A stretch of DNA of 64,000 nucleotides. Source: Hymenobacter norwichensis DSM 15439 (GTDB lineage: Bacteria > Bacteroidota > Bacteroidia > Cytophagales > Hymenobacteraceae). Below the pieces are notes generated by a model. It searched no databases. It saw nothing but the letters and a program-made list of their open reading frames with translations, and was not told the origin of the DNA. This document shows positions 59,884-64,000 of the stretch, one piece after another. The DNA lies in the NCBI RefSeq assembly GCF_000420705.1, contig NZ_ATVL01000010.1:310001-374000 (forward strand), in the 5' to 3' direction. The translations under genes were made by a program, and so were the position numbers. Numbering within the stretch: position 1 is the first letter of the stretch; every line of letters begins with the position of its first letter.

Positions 59884-61083
59884 ATGAGTCAGATTTTCAG
59901 TTGCCTCTTCATCACCCACCTGCGGCGCTATCTGCTGCTGTGCTTGCTGGCCGTGGCAACCAGTTATTCTGCATTGGCCGCTGAGTACCGTCCGTTGCCG
60001 CCTGCTCCGCATAGTGGCCTCTCACCCGACTGGCTTATCCATGATGGGACCCGGAACCGGCTGGTGCTCTACCTGCCCGACTATCATGCGCCCACGCACG
60101 CCTATTATCAATGGTTGGCTCTCAACCCGGCCCGGCCCTTTCTAATTAGTTTCGCTGCGCGTGAGGGGCAAAGCCTCTTTCTTGACAACCGTTTAGTATT
60201 CACGGCAGCGGCCACGGCTACCTACACACTGGATCTGGCTCGGCTGCTGCCAAGCAAAGCAGTGCCTGGTGTGCATCTGCTTTGTGTGTGGCATCCGCAG
60301 GTAGCGCCCAATCTGAGCTCGTTCACCGATGCGCAACTGAAAGCCACCACCAATGCGGCCAATAAGCCGGTCCGCACGACCCTCGCCCAGCCCTTGGCCC
60401 GTAGCCACCCCGGCGAAAACGTGTTCCTGTGTTTTCTGTTGCTCGTTGGCTTGCTGTATGGTGGTATTAGAGCCACCTATCAGCCTGGGTTTGCCCGAAT
60501 CTACCAGTTAGAAGGCTTGTGGAGCCGTTCGGCCGCTCAGCAGGATTTCCTAGTGAAGCCCACCGTAACCTGGTTGAATATTCTATTGGTAGTAGTTTTC
60601 TCGCTCTCGTTTGCGCTGCTTCTGGTGGCCATTCATACCAACGTGCAAAACATCGTTATCCTGCGGCGCCTGTTCGACGTGCCAGAGTCGGCGCTGGTAG
60701 CGCGGGTGCTGCTCTATACGGCTCTGATTGCGGGGTTTATTTTAGGCAAGTACCTGTTTTTGGAGCTGCTCGGCTACATCTTTGATGTAGGCGAATTGGT
60801 TTTGGTACAGTACCGGGAATTTATCCGAACCATTTTGTTTCTCGGACTATGTCTGCCGGTCGTTATGGTACTGTATCTGGGCCTAAATCAGACCCTGCCC
60901 GAAACCGTGCTTTGGGTTTCTAACGGAGTGGTTTCCTTGCTGTTGGTAGGAACCGTTATCCAAGTGGCCCGGACTCTGCACCGCAAGGCCTCCCTGCTGA
61001 ATCTGCATTTGTTTTCGTACCTTTGCGCCACTGAAGTAATTCCTTTGGTAATTCTGCTTAAACTCATTGTTTTTACCTACTAA
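59884..61083 (+). CDS. DUF4271 family membrane protein
   Basis: A 399-residue protein. A signal peptide (LLLCLLAVATSYSALA, near residues 15-32) is followed by a periplasmic N-terminal region of about 150 residues, and then a cluster of hydrophobic helices: FLCFLLLVGLLYGGI, WLNILLVVVFSLSFALLLVA, LVARVLLYTALIAGFILGKYLFLELLGYIF, TILFLGLCLPVVMVLYLGL, GVVSLLLVGTVI and EVIPLVILLKLIVF. This layout is the DUF4271 architecture in Bacteroidota. I use the ATG at 59884; a TTG eight codons upstream is also in frame. It lies 26 bases after the WecA-like gene and upstream of hemD, a common arrangement in this phylum. Function unknown. Confidence 0.88.
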   Translation: MSQIFSCLFITHLRRYLLLCLLAVATSYSALAAEYRPLPPAPHSGLSPDWLIHDGTRNRLVLYLPDYHAPTHAYYQWLALNPARPFLISFAAREGQSLFLDNRLVFTAAATATYTLDLARLLPSKAVPGVHLLCVWHPQVAPNLSSFTDAQLKATTNAANKPVRTTLAQPLARSHPGENVFLCFLLLVGLLYGGIRATYQPGFARIYQLEGLWSRSAAQQDFLVKPTVTWLNILLVVVFSLSFALLLVAIHTNVQNIVILRRLFDVPESALVARVLLYTALIAGFILGKYLFLELLGYIFDVGELVLVQYREFIRTILFLGLCLPVVMVLYLGLNQTLPETVLWVSNGVVSLLLVGTVIQVARTLHRKASLLNLHLFSYLCATEVIPLVILLKLIVFTY

Positions 61084-61159
61084 GTCCCCACGTTTTTACA
61101 TCGGGACGGGCCGTTGCCAAATTTTCTTATCGACTTAGACTTACCCTTTCCTTTACCCT

Positions 61160-61990
61160 ATGGCCGAGAGCAAAGACAAACCGGGGACAGGCCGTCATGC
61201 CAAGCGAATCTCCAGCATTCTTGTCACCCAGCCTAAGCCTACCACCGACGTATCGCCCTACTTTACCATTGCCGATAAATACGGCATCAAGGTAGATTTC
61301 CGCGAGTTTATCGAGGTACAGCCGGTTTCTTATAAAGATTTCCGGAAGGAGAAGGTCAATATTCTGGAGCATACGGCAGTTATCTTTACTAGCCGCAATG
61401 CCGTTGACCATTTCTTCCGCATCTGCCAGGAGGCCAAGCTGGAAATGCCGGCCGAAATGAAATACTTCTGTATTTCCGAGCAGACGGCTAACTATCTGCA
61501 GAAGTATATTGTGCTGCGTAAGCGCAAACTGTTTGTAGGGCAGCGCACAGCCGTTGACCTTTTCGAGGTAATCAAAAAGCACAAGAGCGAGAAATTCTTG
61601 TATCCCTGCTCAGATATCCGCAAGGATGACATTCCAGAATTCATGCGGGCCAACAACTTCAAATTCACCGAAGCTGTTATCTACCGTACTGTTGCCAGCG
61701 ACCTATCGGACCTGAGCGACGTGAAGTACGATTGCATTGCTTTCTTCAGCCCCTCTGGTATTAGCTCTCTATTCATCAACTTTCCTGATTTTCAGCAGAA
61801 TGGTACTCGAATAGCTGCATTTGGTCCCACTACGGCCAAAGCAGTTACCGATGCCGGCTTGGAATTAGACATTGAGGCGCCGCAACCCAACGCGCCATCC
61901 ATGACTGGCGCCATCGAAGCATACATCCGTATCCACCACGGGCCCGACATCGGAAAAGAGAAAAATAAAAACGGAAAACAGAGCGCCTAG
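61160..61990 (+). CDS. hemD: Uroporphyrinogen-III synthase family protein (HemD-like)
   Basis: A 276-residue HemD-fold protein with two halves: ISSILVTQPKPTTDVSPYFTIADKYGIKVDFREFIEVQPV, then AVIFTSRNAVDHFFRICQE and YFCISEQTANYLQKYI, with the second half FLYPCSDIRKDDIPEFMRANNFKFTEAVIYRTV, IAFFSPSGISSLFINFPDF and IAAFGPTTAKAVTDAG. These are typical of uroporphyrinogen-III synthases in Bacteroidota. It would close the tetrapyrrole ring in heme synthesis. N- and C-terminal tails are basic and Lys-rich (DKPGTGRHAKR; GKEKNKNGKQSA). It is followed by a strong terminator and the PorP gene. Why a heme gene sits in this position is not known. Confidence 0.85.
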   Translation: MAESKDKPGTGRHAKRISSILVTQPKPTTDVSPYFTIADKYGIKVDFREFIEVQPVSYKDFRKEKVNILEHTAVIFTSRNAVDHFFRICQEAKLEMPAEMKYFCISEQTANYLQKYIVLRKRKLFVGQRTAVDLFEVIKKHKSEKFLYPCSDIRKDDIPEFMRANNFKFTEAVIYRTVASDLSDLSDVKYDCIAFFSPSGISSLFINFPDFQQNGTRIAAFGPTTAKAVTDAGLELDIEAPQPNAPSMTGAIEAYIRIHHGPDIGKEKNKNGKQSA

Positions 61991-61998
61991 TGCGTTTG

Positions 61999-62030
61999 AA
62001 CGGGGAAGCAGAAACATCTGCTTCCCCGTT
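61999..62030 (+). terminator. Intrinsic terminator after hemD
   Basis: A 13-bp perfect stem (AACGGGGAAGCAG at 61999-62011 with CTGCTTCCCCGTT at 62018-62030) closes a 6-base loop and is followed by TGTTTTTT. It lies 9 bases past the hemD stop and separates it from the PorP gene, which has its own promoter. Confidence 0.93.
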
Positions 62031-62046
62031 TGTTTTTTACTTAGGA

Positions 62047-62077
62047 TTTGTTGCACTAGGTTTTTTGCATACATTTG
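62047..62077 (+). promoter_or_regulatory. Bacteroidota promoter for the PorP/SprF gene
   Basis: TTTG (62047-62050) is followed by exactly 19 bases and then TACATTTG (62070-62077), matching the -33 TTTG and -7 TAnnTTTG consensus. It lies 56 bases upstream of the ATG at 62134 and after a terminator. It decides the start of the PorP gene, since the open frame upstream to 61990 would pass through the terminator and the promoter. Confidence 0.85.
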
Positions 62078-62133
62078 GAAACCTCTTCCATAGACCCACC
62101 CTAGTCGTAATACACCTTAAATCAGTTGTTTGT

Positions 62134-63126
62134 ATGAAGGTAACTTTACTTTCCACCCTCCTGTTAACAGCCGTTGCAGGAACTGCTTTTGCCCAACAGC
62201 AGCCACAGTTCACCCACTATGGCTTCACTGGGATGTACCTCAACCCCGCCTATGCCGGCATCAAAGGCCAAGGCGAGATAACGGCAATTGGCCGCTATCA
62301 GTACTACAACTACAATGCTACCTTCGATCAGGGTGGCTCACCTAAAACCTATATGCTAACCGGTTCATTTCCGGTTCAAGTATTAGGCGGTGGCATCGGG
62401 TTTCATGTGTACCGGGATGAAATTGCGCAGTTTGAGATGACAAACGCGCAGATATCTTACTCCAAACACATTACAGTAGGTGAAGGAAAGTTAGGTATTG
62501 GTATTCAAGGCGTTTACAATTACCTCTCGAAAGGTGTGTACACGTACATTGATGCGGACGATACTAGCATTCCACGGGATGGCTCCGACAGCAAGTTTGA
62601 TGCAGGCGTAGGGGTGTGGTATGAATCACCGACTTTGTATGCTGGCTTGAGCGTAAATAACTTGCTCCGCTCAGAGTATTCGTTTAAGAGTCAGTTCGGC
62701 GGTGGCAATACTGCAAAATACATCGGCGAAAATCATTCTTATTTCACCGTCGGATACAATATTGAAGCTTCTTCATCCGTTGTAATTACACCGTCGGCGT
62801 TGGTGAAGATGGTAATGCCTGGGAAGTTTGGTGATGATGGAAAATTCACGTTCAAAAACAACTCGTACGAAGCTAACGTACGAGCTACTTTTAACGATAA
62901 ATTCTGGGGTGGTGTAGGATACCGTTACGACGAGTCGTTTACGGGTATGGCAGGATTGGCGCTTGCAAAAGACAACGCGTTGCGGATAGGCTATGCCTTC
63001 GATTTTATTGCATTCAACCAAGATGCTCGGGCTCTTGGCTCACACGAGATTATGCTCTCGTATCGGTTGGCTAAGCCCAACCTAAATGGTCGCCCAGCTA
63101 TCCGCACGCCGCGTTATAGCTTCTAA
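62134..63126 (+). CDS. PorP/SprF family type IX secretion outer-membrane protein
   Basis: A 330-residue outer-membrane beta-barrel of the PorP/SprF type. The signal peptide is MKVTLLSTLLLTAVAGTAFAQ. The mature start QQPQFTHYGFTGMYLNPAYAGIKGQGEITAIGRYQ and the barrel end GSHEIMLSYRL are diagnostic. In type IX secretion, PorP interacts with the PorK (GldK)/PorN ring and PorE. Several paralogues may exist in a genome, each with its own client; this one is next to GldK and so is the likely core copy. A perfect promoter and the terminator upstream support the ATG at 62134. GldK follows after 237 bases. Confidence 0.93.
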   Translation: MKVTLLSTLLLTAVAGTAFAQQQPQFTHYGFTGMYLNPAYAGIKGQGEITAIGRYQYYNYNATFDQGGSPKTYMLTGSFPVQVLGGGIGFHVYRDEIAQFEMTNAQISYSKHITVGEGKLGIGIQGVYNYLSKGVYTYIDADDTSIPRDGSDSKFDAGVGVWYESPTLYAGLSVNNLLRSEYSFKSQFGGGNTAKYIGENHSYFTVGYNIEASSSVVITPSALVKMVMPGKFGDDGKFTFKNNSYEANVRATFNDKFWGGVGYRYDESFTGMAGLALAKDNALRIGYAFDFIAFNQDARALGSHEIMLSYRLAKPNLNGRPAIRTPRYSF

Positions 63127-63271
63127 GCTCGTCGCTTGCGATGAGTTGATTTGGCGTTTTGATTACGTGGGGAAAGGTTTATTACTAAGCGGGCACTAAC
63201 TCTTTGCTTTTCATCGTTTAGCTGGCATCTCTGCCAGTTCACAGACAAATGAACGGCATTGAGCGTTTGGC

Positions 63272-63302
63272 TTGCGCACGAACGTAAGTTTCGTTAGATT
63301 TG
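63272..63302 (+). promoter_or_regulatory. Promoter for gldK
   Basis: TTG (63272-63274) is followed by 20 bases and then TAGATTTG (63295-63302), a perfect -7 match. It lies 61 bases upstream of the gldK ATG. It suggests that gldK and probably the genes after it form a separate transcript from PorP. Confidence 0.65.
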
Positions 63303-63363
63303 CCAATCCTAAAAATTGTAATCTTCTGGTATCGCCGCCTCATCAGTCATTTTACTTCCTCAC

Positions 63364-64000
63364 ATGAACAAGTTTCTTTCATTGCCTCTCGTCGCCTTTT
63401 CGGCACTGCTTCTAGGGAGCTGTGGTTTTGGCAAAGGACCGCAAGGCGACCTGGTTGGGGCAGAGGACCGGCCCGAATTCAATCCACAAGAAGTGCCCTT
63501 CGGGATGGTACCCTGCCCCGGTGGTACGTTCCACATGGGCCAGACTGATCAAGATATTTCAGCCTCCATGGTAAACATGAACAAGCAGGTAACCATTGCC
63601 GGCTTCTACATGGATGAGACCGAAATTACCAACAACGAATACCGTCAATTCATGAATGCCATCCGGCAGGATTCGATTGATGTGCTGGGCGAAGAGTATG
63701 TGATGACGGAGCTCTATCCCGATACTACAGTATGGGTGCGCGACTTTACATATCACATGGGTGACCCACTGATGGAGTACTACTATACGCACCCTGCCTT
63801 CGACGACTATCCAGTAGTAGGAGTTGACTGGTTTGCGGCCAAATATTTCTGCAACTGGCGCACCAAACACAAGAACACTGCTAATGAAGAAGCCGGCGTA
63901 GCAGGCTTCCCGAACTTCCGGTTGCCTTCTGAAGCTGAATGGGAATATGCCGCCCGTGGTGGCCGCGACCTTGCCACGTATCCTTGGGGTGGACCTTACT
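63364..64000 (+). CDS. gldK: Gliding motility/type IX secretion lipoprotein GldK (3' end cut by window)
   Basis: The first 212 residues of a GldK-type lipoprotein. The signal peptide ends in LLLGSC (lipobox Cys near residue 20), so it is an outer-membrane lipoprotein. From about residue 50 the formylglycine-generating-enzyme (SUMF1)-like domain begins: MVPCPGGTFHMGQTDQDI, IAGFYMDETEITNNEYRQFMNAI, HPAFDDYPVVGVDWFAAKYFCNWRTKH and FPNFRLPSEAEWEYAARGG. GldK forms the periplasmic ring of the type IX secretion system with GldN. gldL, gldM and gldN probably follow outside the window. The FGE-type active-site Cys pair lies outside the part seen. Confidence 0.95.
   Translation, partial: MNKFLSLPLVAFSALLLGSCGFGKGPQGDLVGAEDRPEFNPQEVPFGMVPCPGGTFHMGQTDQDISASMVNMNKQVTIAGFYMDETEITNNEYRQFMNAIRQDSIDVLGEEYVMTELYPDTTVWVRDFTYHMGDPLMEYYYTHPAFDDYPVVGVDWFAAKYFCNWRTKHKNTANEEAGVAGFPNFRLPSEAEWEYAARGGRDLATYPWGGPY

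Noticed and set aside
61990..62133. Longer start for the PorP/SprF protein
   Set aside because: The frame passes through the hemD terminator and a near-perfect promoter; the signal peptide starts at 62134.
1..64000. CRISPR arrays, rRNA or tRNA genes, insertion sequences, prophage
   Set aside because: No direct-repeat arrays, RNA gene cores, transposase, integrase or phage structural genes were found in this window.

Overview
The window comes from a GC-rich member of the Bacteroidota, most likely the Cytophagales (Hymenobacter-like). The signs are TonB-dependent receptors of the SusC type with a SusD partner, DUF4249, DUF4271 and DUF4286 proteins, a bacillithiol-type YpdA reductase, a PorP/SprF protein followed by GldK of the type IX secretion system, Bacteroidota promoter boxes (TAnnTTTG) and no obvious use of Shine-Dalgarno sequences. 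No rRNA, tRNA, CRISPR array, transposase, integrase or prophage gene was seen. The genus is an inference from protein style and base composition.

Layout. 0-5 kb: partial YpdA reductase, a zinc-ribbon methyltransferase, and DNA polymerase I. 5-12.4 kb: a minus-strand operon of a hypothetical secreted protein, a TonB receptor with an STN domain, a DUF4249 lipoprotein and a large secreted MG2-like protein ending in a plug-like domain. 12.6-20.7 kb: DUF1684 protein, then a SusC-SusD-calcineurin phosphoesterase-glycerophosphodiesterase set that looks like a phosphodiester scavenging locus. 20.9-24.8 kb: a DEDDh exonuclease, the LemA-TPM-TPM trio and a sugar nucleotidyltransferase.

24.9-37.4 kb is the most unusual part. 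Seven minus-strand genes and one divergent gene encode a MotB/OmpA-like protein, a MotA/ExbB-like protein with a long coiled-coil tail, two paralogous single-span membrane proteins at either end, a 1156-residue protein with an Hsp70/actin-fold ATPase domain, a tubulin/FtsZ-like GTPase-fold protein, a small membrane protein and a lipoprotein with a degenerate vWA-like fold. Tubulin-like, actin-like, ion-driven motor and vWA-like parts together suggest an envelope-spanning cytomotive machine. It has ZorAB-like parts but no ZorC, ZorD or ZorE and no other known defence effector.

37.4-45 kb holds housekeeping and transport genes: a Ste24-like protease, a prolyl oligopeptidase, a GNAT acetyltransferase, DUF4286, DUF6526 and an MFS transporter. 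45-52.5 kb is a probable metal homeostasis island: a His-rich CDF exporter, two related TonB receptors, a lipoprotein and a His-rich small protein. 53-58.7 kb: a small unknown protein, HtpG, a MORN-like lipoprotein, YraN, LipB and another unknown. 58.8-64 kb: a WecA/TagO-like glycosyl-1-phosphate transferase, DUF4271, HemD-like protein, PorP/SprF and the start of GldK, the entry to the type IX secretion and gliding core genes.

Intergenic spaces are rich in long inverted repeats. One dispersed family shares the core GAAGCATCTC and GTCATGCTG-like ends. A second class fills gaps at gene ends, with arms built of short repeated words and arm sequences that differ between loci. Several conventional hairpin-plus-T-run terminators are also visible.
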